Of a DNA stretch of 64,000 nt, positions 25,653 to 33,344 are shown piece by piece; positions within the stretch are counted from its first letter, which is position 1, and the number at the start of each line of letters is the position of its first letter. A program made the position numbers and the translations under genes. Source of the DNA: Curtobacterium sp. MMLR14_010 (lineage in GTDB: Bacteria > Actinomycetota > Actinomycetes > Actinomycetales > Microbacteriaceae); contig NZ_MJGV01000079.1 of the NCBI RefSeq assembly GCF_001865015.1, positions 1 to 64,000 on the forward strand, in the 5' to 3' direction. The notes under the pieces were generated by a model that was given only the letters and a program-made list of their open reading frames with translations, had not been told where the DNA came from and searched no databases.

Positions 25653-27274
25653 GACCGAGAAGACCAGGAGCTGCGTCCGGAGTCCGGGCCGGTTCGCGCC
25701 GTCGCCAACGTCGCTCGGTTCGTTCGGAGAACCGTGGAGTCCGGCTGCTCCAACATCGCCTGCTCGAGGACAGCAAGGGCGTGACCTCTCCTCCCGATGC
25801 GATTCAGCGCCTCAGCCATGAGCGTCGCGTGCCGTTCGTGGTTCGCTGCGCCGAGCGGTTCGAAGGTGCTGAGCTGAGACAGAGCCGCTTCGCTGTCCCC
25901 GGCGAGGATGAGGTAGTACGACCTGTCAAGTGGGTACGACTGACGGTCCGGATCCAGCGTCGCCGCTTCCGCGTACGCCTCAGCAGCTCCCCCGTACTCA
26001 TCGAGCTCCCCCCGGTACAGGCCGAGGAGGCCCCACGCCACCGGGAGAGTGTCGTCCAGCTCGAGAGCGTCCTCGACCGCGGCGACTGCGGCGGCAGGCC
26101 TACCCGCGGCTGCGAGGCATCGCGCGGCCTCCAGGTGGTACTCCGGCATGAAGGGGTCGACAGCGAGGAGCTGTTCGTACGCACGAATCGCCGCGTCCAG
26201 GTCACCCAGCTGGCGGTGACACTGAGCGAGGTTGTACATGAGCACCGATCGGTGGATCGCCACTTTCTCTGTGGTGTGTGTGAGACGTTCGATCCCGGAT
26301 TCGAGGAGCGCGAGTGCCCTGTCGACCTCGCCCTGTCGGAACAGGATCAATGCGCGACCGTTACGATTGAACACGGACTCGAAAACGATGGCAGGATCGT
26401 CCTGATCCGAACTCGGGAGTTCAACGATCAGAGCGAAAGCGCGGTCCAGGTGATCCGCTGCTTTCTCCAGATCTCGGAGCCCGACTCGGTGATGGCGGGC
26501 ATACAACATCGCAATCCCGTAAGAGGCTCTGATCTCATCGATCGGCCCGCCGTCCGCCGCCCAGCGACGATAGTAGAATTCGGCACTTTCGCTCTGACCA
26601 AGCATTGCATGGGCCAACGCCAAGAGATTCCACACCCGCGGAGACTGCTCCACAGCCAACAATTGCCGTCCGATGCCGATTGCCGTCCAGGCGTCGCCAG
26701 CATTCACGTAGTCGAACGCGGCGGCCCAGACTTCGGTCGGCTGCTCCGGCAGCCGCTCCAGCTGATGCAACAGGCGCGCTTCTCGCCCCTTTGGTACATG
26801 CTCCGTCACCCGAGCGGCACCGACACTCTCATCACATCCGAGACAGAGGCGCACTTCCCATCGCCCGACGGCTGCAGCAACGCGGAGGAACTCACGACTG
26901 GGCTCGTCGAGAAGATCGGCCCGATCGATGTGGATGCGCACGTCGCGGTGCTGTTCACAGACCCATCGCGCGATCTTGACGTACGACCGCAGCGCCCGTT
27001 GGCCCTGGAAGAACCGGATCTGCTCACTGGAAGTCGCGGAATCGGTGAGGCTCACGCTCTCCGACCGCACCCGTGCGGCGAGGACCTCGTCGAGGGGCCA
27101 GATGATCCGCAAGGCCTGTCGAAGGACGGGATCCTCGACGTCCGGTGTCAGCCCGTACGACTGCAGGACGGTCTTCACGACTTCGAAGGAAATCGTCGTG
27201 CTACGAGCGCCGAATCGCCGTTCCACATTGCCCCCATGGTTCGAGGTCAGAAGAGGGAGGGAGTCGCGGGACAC
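25493..27274 (-). CDS. TPR-repeat protein of the small-peptide operon
   Basis: Starts at GTG 27274, 5 bases after GGGAGGGA, and gives 593 aa. Residues of about 20-140 include RIHIDRADLLDEPSREFLR, reminiscent of a Walker-B strand of STAND ATPases, but no Walker A is visible. Residues of about 170-510 are tetratricopeptide-like helix pairs (WNLLALAHAMLGQSESAEFYYRRWA, LMYNLAQCHRQLGDLDAAIRAYEQLL). The last 60-odd residues (from about TGPDSGRSS) are translated from DNA that encodes MFS helices 1-2 in another frame, so the true C-terminus is probably near base 25700. GC content is visibly lower than in flanking genes. Possible roles are peptide sensing or a scaffold for peptide maturation. Confidence 0.75.
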   Translation of the reverse strand: MSRDSLPLLTSNHGGNVERRFGARSTTISFEVVKTVLQSYGLTPDVEDPVLRQALRIIWPLDEVLAARVRSESVSLTDSATSSEQIRFFQGQRALRSYVKIARWVCEQHRDVRIHIDRADLLDEPSREFLRVAAAVGRWEVRLCLGCDESVGAARVTEHVPKGREARLLHQLERLPEQPTEVWAAAFDYVNAGDAWTAIGIGRQLLAVEQSPRVWNLLALAHAMLGQSESAEFYYRRWAADGGPIDEIRASYGIAMLYARHHRVGLRDLEKAADHLDRAFALIVELPSSDQDDPAIVFESVFNRNGRALILFRQGEVDRALALLESGIERLTHTTEKVAIHRSVLMYNLAQCHRQLGDLDAAIRAYEQLLAVDPFMPEYHLEAARCLAAAGRPAAAVAAVEDALELDDTLPVAWGLLGLYRGELDEYGGAAEAYAEAATLDPDRQSYPLDRSYYLILAGDSEAALSQLSTFEPLGAANHERHATLMAEALNRIGRRGHALAVLEQAMLEQPDSTVLRTNRATLATARTGPDSGRSSWSSRSCSPRACGCRRWRSPCTLPTEGPWWPSGRVTRRWPSLADSPLRSVRSLTASVG

Positions 27275-27288
27275 GATTCCCTCCCTCT
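27252..27288 (-). promoter_or_regulatory. RNA hairpin enclosing the TPR gene ribosome binding site and start
   Basis: Perfect 11-bp arms on the transcript (AGAGGGAGGGA and TCCCTCCCTCT) with a 15-nt loop containing the GTG start. The 5' arm is the Shine-Dalgarno sequence. It lies 15 bases after the peptide stop, so it could lower translation of the TPR gene relative to the peptide or act as a partial terminator. Confidence 0.6.
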
Positions 27289-27302
27289 CTTCGACGATCG
27301 GG

Positions 27303-27377
27303 TCAGGCGACCTTGCCACCGTAGAGCACAGCGAAGTCGATCTTCTCTTCCTGCGGCTTTGCGACAGTCAGCTCCAT
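27303..27377 (-). CDS. 24-aa peptide gene heading the TPR-MFS-hydrolase operon
   Basis: An ORF of 24 codons from ATG 27377, with AGGAG 6 bases upstream. A second in-frame ATG at 27383 would give 26 aa. The product starts MELTVAKPQEEK, is charged in its first half, and ends AVLYGGKVA, which is hydrophobic with Tyr-Gly-Gly. This leader-plus-core layout is typical of ribosomally made peptide precursors. It has a possible promoter with 17-bp spacing and is followed by a ribosome-binding-site hairpin. No cysteine, no lasso-leader motif and no radical-SAM, lanthionine or ATP-grasp enzyme is nearby. It may be an unmodified signal peptide or the precursor of an unknown class. Confidence 0.55.
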   Translation of the reverse strand: MELTVAKPQEEKIDFAVLYGGKVA

Positions 27378-27430
27378 GAGCATCTCCTACTCGTCTCGAA
27401 CGGGAAAGGGATTTGTTCCCTCTCGGGAGC

Positions 27431-27459
27431 AAGGTAGAGCATTCCAAAGCTCGGCGCAA
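27431..27459 (-). promoter_or_regulatory. Possible sigma70-type promoter for the peptide operon
   Basis: On the minus strand TTGCGC and TACCTT are separated by exactly 17 bp, placing the transcript start about 45 bases before the peptide ATG. The surrounding 27400-27620 region is strikingly AT-rich for this genome. Confidence 0.4.
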
Positions 27460-27583
27460 CCTGTGTCAGGGACATTTCGTGAGGACCCTGCATCTCATCA
27501 CACCTGTCGGTTATTCCGTTACTTGATAATAGCTCTTCAATAACGCCACCGATGTAATGGAGTCGACCGTTCAGGCCGATCAA

Positions 27584-27595
27584 CGAACTAGTTCG
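27584..27595. promoter_or_regulatory. 12-bp perfect palindrome upstream of the peptide operon
   Basis: CGAACTAGTTCG lies about 125 bp upstream of the proposed promoter, in the AT-rich gap between the peptide operon and the plus-strand ASCH gene. It is a candidate regulator site or the scar of the insertion. Confidence 0.3.
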
Positions 27596-27668
27596 GGTGA
27601 TTAACTGCGGGCCAGGAAGTGGGATACACGGGTCTTCGCGTTGCGGTGCTCCCGCTACCGTTGCCCTC

Positions 27669-28133
27669 GTGATCGCACCGTCGCCGTCCGTACCCTCCTT
27701 CTGGGAAGCCCGCCGCCGTGAGTCCCCCGACCTGCCGGAAGCCGTCCCGCTCGCGTGGGCCTTCGGCGCGACGCCTGAGCACGCCGACGCCCTGCTCGAC
27801 CTCGTGCTCCACGGGGTGAAGGACGGGACCGCGTCCTCGCTCTGGGACTACGAGGAGAGCAGCGACCCGCTGCCCGAGGTCGGCGAGCTCAGCGTCATCC
27901 TCGACGGCGCGGGGGAGCCCCGAACCGTGCTCGTGACCACGCGCATCGCGATCATCCCGTTCGATCAGGTCGACGCCGAGCACGCCCGTGCCGAGGGAGA
28001 GGGCGACCGGACCCTCGCGCACTGGCGGTCCTCGCACGAGCACTACTGGCGGGAGCACTCCGAGAACCCCCGCGGCTTCGCGCCAGACATGCCCATCATC
28101 TGCGAACGCTTCGAGCTGCTGTGGCCCAGATGA
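27669..28133 (+). CDS. ASCH domain protein
   Basis: A 154-aa protein of the ASCH superfamily (PUA-like fold). Typical features are FWEARRRESPDLPEAVPLAWAFGATPEHADALLDLVLHG at the start and the C-terminal HWRSSHEHYWREH...FELLWP, close to YhfF-like members. ASCH proteins bind RNA or modified nucleosides, and some hydrolyse N4-acetylcytidine. GTG 27669 is used but lacks a strong ribosome binding site. It overlaps the next gene by ATGA. Confidence 0.85.
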   Translation: MIAPSPSVPSFWEARRRESPDLPEAVPLAWAFGATPEHADALLDLVLHGVKDGTASSLWDYEESSDPLPEVGELSVILDGAGEPRTVLVTTRIAIIPFDQVDAEHARAEGEGDRTLAHWRSSHEHYWREHSENPRGFAPDMPIICERFELLWPR

Positions 28134-28708
28134 AGGTCCTGCCCGCGGACGCACCGGAGCGGGCGGAACTCGAGGCACAGGGGTGGACCGTCGTCGCCCG
28201 GTCGTTCGGCGCGCAGCTCGACGCGCATGCCGTCGATCAGCCTCGGTTGCAGGGCCTCGTTGCCCGGACGGCCGATGTCGGGTCGGTGCGCGAGTTCAGC
28301 GACGCCGACGTGGACGCCGTCCTGGCCCTCGACGCTCTGACGATCGGTGACTACCCGGGCAGCATCGCGACGCAGCACACGCCGCTCGACCGGCAGCGCG
28401 CGACGCCCTCGGAGTCGCGGCGGGCATTCGGCGTGGTCCTCGAGAGCGGAGAGCTGGTCGCGATGACGTTCGTCGACCTCGACGGAGCGGACGCCGAGAC
28501 GGACTTCACGGTCGTGCACCCGGCCTGGCGCGGGCGGGGTCTCGGTGTCGCCGCCAAGGCGGCGTCGGTGCTGGCGCTGCTCGCCGACGGCGTCACGCGG
28601 TTCCGGACTGGAGGCTCGGCCGACAACGCCGCGATCCTGGCCGCCAACGACGTGATCGGCTACGTGCGCGACGAGGAGTGGGTGACGCTGGCGCCTGGCG
28701 GTCGCTAG
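28130..28708 (+). CDS. GNAT-family N-acetyltransferase
   Basis: About 192 aa, with the ATG at 28130 overlapping the ASCH stop. The acetyl-CoA-binding motif A is VHPAWRGRGLGVAAKAASV. The N-terminal half is diverged, and may contribute a second, degenerate GNAT unit. The substrate is unknown. It forms a two-gene unit with the ASCH protein. Confidence 0.82.
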   Translation: MKVLPADAPERAELEAQGWTVVARSFGAQLDAHAVDQPRLQGLVARTADVGSVREFSDADVDAVLALDALTIGDYPGSIATQHTPLDRQRATPSESRRAFGVVLESGELVAMTFVDLDGADAETDFTVVHPAWRGRGLGVAAKAASVLALLADGVTRFRTGGSADNAAILAANDVIGYVRDEEWVTLAPGGR

Positions 28709-28761
28709 GAACACCATTCGCCGCGAATGGCTTCTCGGCCGTCCGTACCGGTGCACGCCAG

Positions 28762-29079
28762 TCATTGCAGGAGCGACTGCACCGCGTTCCAGAGGTCCAT
28801 CTGCTTCCCTCCCGAGAAGATGGCTCCGGCCTTCTTGAACCGGTAGGTCGTCGCGCCCGGCATCCCCGCTCCGAGCAAGTGCACGTGACCAACCAGGCGA
28901 CCGTCCTCCGAACTCGTCACATCCCAGTCGGACCGCGAACCGTCAGGAGGGCCCTGAAGTACGACGAGGTAGCGATGGCCGCTGTCCGTCAGGACCTCGA
29001 ACTGCTGCACCCGATCCAGGTCCGCGTCGCGATCCTGCTCTTCGCCTTGGACGGTCACCGACCGGATGTTCGCCTGCAC
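28762..29079 (-). CDS. Hypothetical protein, 105 aa
   Basis: Starts at GTG 29079. It is a soluble beta-rich protein (RYLVVLQGPPDGSRSDWDVTSSEDGRLVGHVHLL) ending in an amphipathic helix (MDLWNAVQSLLQ). No domain is recognised and no neighbour shares its direction. The ribosome binding site is weak. Confidence 0.55.
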   Translation of the reverse strand: MQANIRSVTVQGEEQDRDADLDRVQQFEVLTDSGHRYLVVLQGPPDGSRSDWDVTSSEDGRLVGHVHLLGAGMPGATTYRFKKAGAIFSGGKQMDLWNAVQSLLQ

Positions 29080-29194
29080 ACCAGAATTCTCTCGCTCCTC
29101 GCCGCTGACCAGCCGGTCGAACGTCGCTTCTCGCGGGATCGAGCATCCACGCGACGGAGGCGCCCGAAGCCGCCCCTGCTATAGCGTTCGTGAG

Positions 29195-29434
29195 ATGGAA
29201 GGCCACAACCCACTGATTCCGCCGGTCTACGACATCGTCTGGTCCGTTGTCGCAGCGGCGACCGTCGTGTTGATCGTCATTGCCATCGTCTCGCTCAGCC
29301 GGAGGGCTTCACAGCTGTCGCCCGTGCTCGCTCTGGCTTGGGCGGCGCTCATCCTTGTGGTACCCGTCCTCGGGCCAGTTGCATGGCTCGCTGTCGGGCG
29401 CAGAACGACCCCGCGCACGCGACTGCCTCGATAG
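29195..29434 (+). CDS. Small membrane protein with PLDc_N-like domain
   Basis: A 79-aa protein with two membrane helices. The second, ALAWAALILVVPVLGPVAWLAVGRR, matches the phospholipase D-nuclease N-terminal motif often found as a stand-alone small protein. The ATG at 29195 is used. Its stop codon lies inside a GATAGCCGATC sequence of repeat family B. Confidence 0.8.
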   Translation: MEGHNPLIPPVYDIVWSVVAAATVVLIVIAIVSLSRRASQLSPVLALAWAALILVVPVLGPVAWLAVGRRTTPRTRLPR

Positions 29435-29595
29435 CCGATCTGCTGTTCGGACTTCATCGAGTGACGCTCAGGTAAGGCCACCTCTTTCGAGCCCCACACA
29501 CGTCTGTTTCAACGTCGACGCACGAACGCGTCGCTCCAGGCTCTTTGCGGCCGGACCTGCCGATAGTAGGCGTAAGGCGCTATAGTTGACTTCGC

Positions 29596-29629
29596 AGACC
29601 CCCTCCGCGCACGCGGGCCAAGGGGGTCT
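29596..29629. terminator. Bidirectional intrinsic terminator
   Basis: Arms AGACCCCCT and AGGGGGTCT with an inner CCGCG/CGCGG pair, located just past the stop of the minus-strand DUF3800 gene and downstream of the plus-strand PLDc_N gene. The 160 bases before it show no gene. Confidence 0.65.
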
Positions 29630-29643
29630 AGCTGTGTCCGGAG

Positions 29644-30345
29644 TCAGATCTGCTGCGGCCCGCGGGCGGGATCCCGCTCGGCAAGGTAATTCTCGTACCA
29701 CTGCTGGGCAAACTGGTTGCTGGCGTGCTGATCGAGGTACGCGTTTGCGCTCCATGCGACCAGATCGGCCATCTGCTCCAGCTGCGACTGTTGCGAGTCA
29801 AGGTGGATCGCGTCCTCGATGACGCGGCGCTTGTCCAGCTTGAGCGATCGGTGCGTCGATCGGTATGTGGGGTCCGACCCATCGCCATCCATGAAGATCA
29901 TGGCCAACGAGTTCGACTGCTCGAGCTCGTGCTCCACACGGGAAACCAAAGCCGAGTAGGCCTGCTGCCGTGTCTGCGCGAACTCTCCCGGGAGACCGTT
30001 CCGGTAGACGGCGCCGACGCGCAAGCCCTGCGTGCAGCGCAGGGTCTCGAGGCACTCTTCCGCGACCTCGCGCCCAAAGTCTTTCCAGTAGTCCACGCCG
30101 TTGTGTCTGTGTCGCTCTGGGAACTTCCGCGAGATCCTGCCACGGCCGTTGACGTAGTCGACCGTGTGCAGCTCTTGAGTGACCGGGATCCCCGACTCAC
30201 GCCACAGCCGCTTCCGCAGATCGAGCCAGTCCCGCAGAACCCCTGCCCACCGGTCTGGAGCGAACTCGATCCACCCGTAGACGACCAGTCCCGACTGCGG
30301 CCTCCCCGAGTCGTCGACGTAGATGAGGCGATCAAGTCCGGGCAC
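29644..30345 (-). CDS. DUF3800 domain protein
   Basis: A 233-aa protein with the DUF3800 hallmarks: N-terminal LIYVDDSGRP, a central IFMDGDGSDPTYR and C-terminal QLEQMADLVAWSANAYLD. The family is predicted to adopt an RNase H-like fold and is frequent in mobile elements and phage-related regions. The biochemical role is undetermined. GTG 30345 is used. It probably shares an operon with the GIY-YIG gene upstream. Confidence 0.8.
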   Translation of the reverse strand: MPGLDRLIYVDDSGRPQSGLVVYGWIEFAPDRWAGVLRDWLDLRKRLWRESGIPVTQELHTVDYVNGRGRISRKFPERHRHNGVDYWKDFGREVAEECLETLRCTQGLRVGAVYRNGLPGEFAQTRQQAYSALVSRVEHELEQSNSLAMIFMDGDGSDPTYRSTHRSLKLDKRRVIEDAIHLDSQQSQLEQMADLVAWSANAYLDQHASNQFAQQWYENYLAERDPARGPQQI

Positions 30346-30431
30346 CGCCCCATTCTTGCAACCTTCCGGCCCGGGCCGGGACGGCCCCGGCGCGCTTCCA
30401 GAGACGGTTGATAGCGGCCGTCGTCGACGCG

Positions 30432-30731
30432 TCAGTTCAGCAGCGGCTGGCCCTCGTCGCGCAACTTCCGGATCCAGTAGGCCTCTCGCTCGTATGCATC
30501 GCGTCGATGCCCTGTGAGCTCCTCGAGGAGAACGATTTGCGGTTCGAGGTGGTTCGACAGTAGCCCCCGCACCCAGGTTCCCTTTCGCGTGTTCCCGGAC
30601 TTTCGTACGTGATCCTGCCGTCGGTTCGCAAGGGTGTTCGCGGTTTGCCCGACGTAGTAGGGCACGCCGTTCGTGGGATCTACGAGTGCGTACACTCGGT
30701 AGGTTTTGCGTTCATCGGAGGACAGGGGCAT
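30432..30731 (-). CDS. GIY-YIG nuclease-domain protein
   Basis: A 99-aa protein consisting almost only of a GIY-YIG domain: VYALVDPTNGVPYYVGQT, the catalytic Arg in NRRQDH, and the glutamate near the end (YEREAYWIRKL). Such free-standing domains (URI-like) occur in mobile and accessory DNA. Its target is unknown. Confidence 0.8.
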   Translation of the reverse strand: MPLSSDERKTYRVYALVDPTNGVPYYVGQTANTLANRRQDHVRKSGNTRKGTWVRGLLSNHLEPQIVLLEELTGHRRDAYEREAYWIRKLRDEGQPLLN

Positions 30732-30839
30732 GGGCGGTCAAGGCCTTCCAAAGCGGGGTGGCGTTCAGCAGCTCACCAGCACGGCATCATCCGCTACTGT
30801 CACGGATGCGTCTACGGCTCAGGGGTGGAAGCTGGGTTG

Positions 30840-31106
30840 GTGGTCACTTGTGGCGTGTCAATCACCTTTCAACAGTGTCACCAGCAGGGTGGTGCCGACC
30901 GCGGTTCGTCGCGAAGCTCGATCACGGGCAAGTACGTGACGTCCAAGTACGCGAAGTCGCACCCCAGCACCACGCAGACCTCGCATAAGAAGAGCAAGCG
31001 ACAATCGCCGCGAAACGGTGACTCACTGGCGGGGATCCGGGAAACCGGGTTTCCGCCAGTGCTCTATGCAGGCATGGTCAGACGGCGTGCTGCGGTGTCT
31101 CAATAA
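30840..31106 (+). CDS. Small hypothetical protein with a TGKYV...SHPSTT motif, possibly broken
   Basis: The frame carries RSSITGKYVTSKYAKSHPST, a sequence style I recognise from the C-termini of short uncharacterised phage/plasmid-type proteins (SAxTGRFVxxxYAxxHPxTT). The upstream part reads poorly in this frame, and another frame is open just before (MGGQGLPKRGG...), so a frameshift may have broken the gene. The start at GTG 30840 is arbitrary. The stop TAA lies inside a family B repeat. Confidence 0.35.
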   Translation: MVTCGVSITFQQCHQQGGADRGSSRSSITGKYVTSKYAKSHPSTTQTSHKKSKRQSPRNGDSLAGIRETGFPPVLYAGMVRRRAAVSQ

Positions 31107-31244
31107 GCGATCGGCTAGCGAGACCGCCGGAGCTTCGGCGAACGGCGACAAGATGTTCGACCAACTCAAGTGACGCGCACCCTCGGGGAGCATTGCGAGC
31201 CCACGTCGGCGACAGGCCTCTGCACGGACCGCGAGCGCACAGCC

Positions 31245-31766
31245 CTAGCCGCTTACCCCGTCGTAGACCCCGATCAGCCGGTCGAGGAAGGTCTGGACCG
31301 TCGCACGCTCCGCGGGGTCCAGGTCGTCGACGATGCACTCGATGCCCTCGATTAGCGGCAGCACGAGGTCGTACGCACGGTCCGAAGAGCGCTCCGCCGC
31401 CGTGACGACGAGCTTGCGTCCGTCGCTCGGGTGCCGCTCTCGCCGGACGTGCCCGGCGCCCTCGAGCCGATTCAAGACGAGCGTCATCGCGGCGGTCGAG
31501 ATCTCGAGCCGACGCGCGAGCTCGGTCGGGGTGGCCGGCCCGGTCGCGACGAGGTGGTCCATCGCCTCGAGCCCCGCAGCGTCGACCGACAGTGCCGCGG
31601 CGAGGTGCCGCTCGAAGCGCTGCTGCCGGACACTGACCTGCTGCACGCGGGACCGGATGTCGTCGTCGGGGAGTGATCGCCCGTCGCGTCGCGCCGTCGC
31701 CCGGTCGTGGCGGTCCTGCCGGTCGTCGGAGCGATCGGTCGCTGGGTGCTGGTCGTCGTTCGGCAC
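31245..31766 (-). CDS. MarR-family transcriptional regulator
   Basis: About 173 aa from GTG 31766. A 35-residue Asp/Arg-rich leader precedes the winged helix (LEAMDHLVATGPATPTELARRLEISTAAMTLVLNRLEGAGHVRRERHPSDGRKLVV). It is divergent from an FAD monooxygenase with a clear MarR palindrome between the starts, so it probably represses both. Confidence 0.88.
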   Translation of the reverse strand: MPNDDQHPATDRSDDRQDRHDRATARRDGRSLPDDDIRSRVQQVSVRQQRFERHLAAALSVDAAGLEAMDHLVATGPATPTELARRLEISTAAMTLVLNRLEGAGHVRRERHPSDGRKLVVTAAERSSDRAYDLVLPLIEGIECIVDDLDPAERATVQTFLDRLIGVYDGVSG

Positions 31767-31787
31767 GTCACCATGGTAGTCGTGTAC

Positions 31788-31808
31788 ATTGCCAATCTCA
31801 TTGGTAAT
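31788..31808. promoter_or_regulatory. MarR operator
   Basis: ATTGCCAAT-CTC-ATTGGTAAT is a near-perfect 21-bp palindrome (one mismatched pair) between the divergent MarR and monooxygenase starts, 17 bases before the monooxygenase ATG. Confidence 0.75.
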
Positions 31809-31825
31809 CAACGATGTGAGGGACA

Positions 31826-33043
31826 ATGACCGATCACACCCGCGGCCGCGTGCTCATCTCCGGCGCGAGCATCGCCGGCCCGGCGCTCGCCCACTGGCTC
31901 CACCGCTTCTCGTTCGAGACGGTCGTCGTCGAGCGGGCGCCGTCCCTCCGCACCGGCGGGCAAAACGTCGACGTGCGCGGAGCCGGGCGTGAGGTCGCGC
32001 GCCGGATGGGCATCGAGGACGACATCCGCGCCGCCACGACGGGCGAGGTCGGCACCCGGTTCATCGGTCCGAGCGGCCGGACGATCGCGGCGTTCCCGGC
32101 GGGGACCTCGGACTCCGGCGGGGCCACCGCCGAGCTCGAGGTCCTGCGCGGTGACCTCGCGCGGCTCCTCGTCGACGGGACGTCCGACGCCACCGAGTAC
32201 CGCTACGGTGACCGGATCACCCGCATCGACCAGGACGACAACGGCGTGACCGTGGGGTTCGAGCACGGCCCGGACGACCGGTTCGATCTGGTGGTCGCGG
32301 CGGACGGCATCGGCTCGAGCACCCGTCGGCTGGTGTTCGGCGACGAGCCGGAGATCCGTTCGCTCGGGCTCGAGACGACGTACGGCACGATCCCCCGGAC
32401 CGCGGCGGACGACGACTGGTGGCGCTGGTACAACGCACCGGGTGGCCGGTCGATCACCCTCCGCCCCGACCAGCACGGGACCATCCGCGCGGCGATGTCG
32501 GTCGTGACGGACCGGCAGCGGGAGCGAGCCGGTTCCGAGCGCGGCGACCTCGATGCGGTGCGCAGCCGCCTGCACGCGGTGTTCGGCGACGCCGGGTGGG
32601 AGGCGGAGCGGGTCCTCGCGGGGTTCGACCACTCCGAGGACCTCTACTCCGAGGCGATCGGACAGGTCCACGCCCCGCGCTGGTCGGACGGCCGGGTGGT
32701 GCTCGTCGGGGACGCCGCGTACTGCGCGTCGCCGGTGAGCGGGATGGGCACGAGCCTCTCGCTCACCGGCGCCTACGTCCTCGCCGGGGAACTCGCCGCC
32801 CACGTCCACCACCGCGACGCCCTGCGCGCATACGAGCGCATCATGCGCCCGTACGTCGCGAAGGCGCAGCAGCTGCCGCCGGGCACACCGCGGATCGCGA
32901 ACCCGAGGTCCCGGCTCGGGATCGCGGCCTTCGGCACCGCCGTCCGCGTGGCGTCGCTGCCCCTCGTCGGGCGCCTCGGCGCCCGCTTCGCCACCCCGCC
33001 GGCCGAGGCAATCGACCTGCCGGACTACGCGCACCTGGAGTGA
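31826..33043 (+). CDS. FAD-dependent monooxygenase, MarR-controlled
   Basis: A 405-aa group A flavin monooxygenase: LISGASIAGPALAHWL (FAD), LVVAADGIGSSTRRL (DG motif) and RVVLVGDAAYCASPVSGMG (GD motif). The same N-terminal sequence pattern occurs in the protein at 3069-4283, so the two are paralogues or close homologues. Regulation by a divergent MarR suggests induction by a phenolic or drug-like substrate, which is inference. The 400 bases downstream (33044-33457) contain no gene, only a family B repeat. Confidence 0.9.
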   Translation: MTDHTRGRVLISGASIAGPALAHWLHRFSFETVVVERAPSLRTGGQNVDVRGAGREVARRMGIEDDIRAATTGEVGTRFIGPSGRTIAAFPAGTSDSGGATAELEVLRGDLARLLVDGTSDATEYRYGDRITRIDQDDNGVTVGFEHGPDDRFDLVVAADGIGSSTRRLVFGDEPEIRSLGLETTYGTIPRTAADDDWWRWYNAPGGRSITLRPDQHGTIRAAMSVVTDRQRERAGSERGDLDAVRSRLHAVFGDAGWEAERVLAGFDHSEDLYSEAIGQVHAPRWSDGRVVLVGDAAYCASPVSGMGTSLSLTGAYVLAGELAAHVHHRDALRAYERIMRPYVAKAQQLPPGTPRIANPRSRLGIAAFGTAVRVASLPLVGRLGARFATPPAEAIDLPDYAHLE

Positions 33044-33344
33044 ACAGCCGTCCAGCACGACCAACGATGCTCAACGAAGAGTTCGTGGCCTATCCGGCGA
33101 CGAGTGCGTTGAACGCGTTCGGAAGCGCTTCAGGGTGCTGCGCGATGCGCCTCGCGGAACCAGATCGTGCTCGCTAAATGCTCGCACGGCAGGTGACGTA
33201 TTGGCCCGCGCCGTCGCAGTGCTGGGCCTACCGCAATGCATTCGGAGGGGCGTCGGGCGTCGCGGTATGCCCTGGTGGTGTCCTCTCTAGAACGTGCAGG
33301 TTGAGGTGAGTTCTAGGCCCCAAGCGCCGGTAATGCTCGCAGTC

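Noticed and set aside
25652..25811. Classical -1 slippery heptamer for TPR-MFS frameshifting
   Set aside because: No X-XXY-YYZ heptamer in the TPR frame was found in the shared open region; only an SD-like stretch.
27303..27377. PqqA or lasso-peptide precursor
   Set aside because: Length is the same as PqqA, but the Glu-x-x-x-Tyr spacing is absent and no pqq genes are present. The lasso leader motif (YxxPxLxxxG) and lasso cyclase/protease are absent.
27368..27583. 71-codon frame overlapping the peptide start (contains MSLTQVAPSFGMLYLAPERE)
   Set aside because: Starts with TTG and has no ribosome binding site. It covers the probable promoter and overlaps the better-supported 24-aa ORF in another frame.
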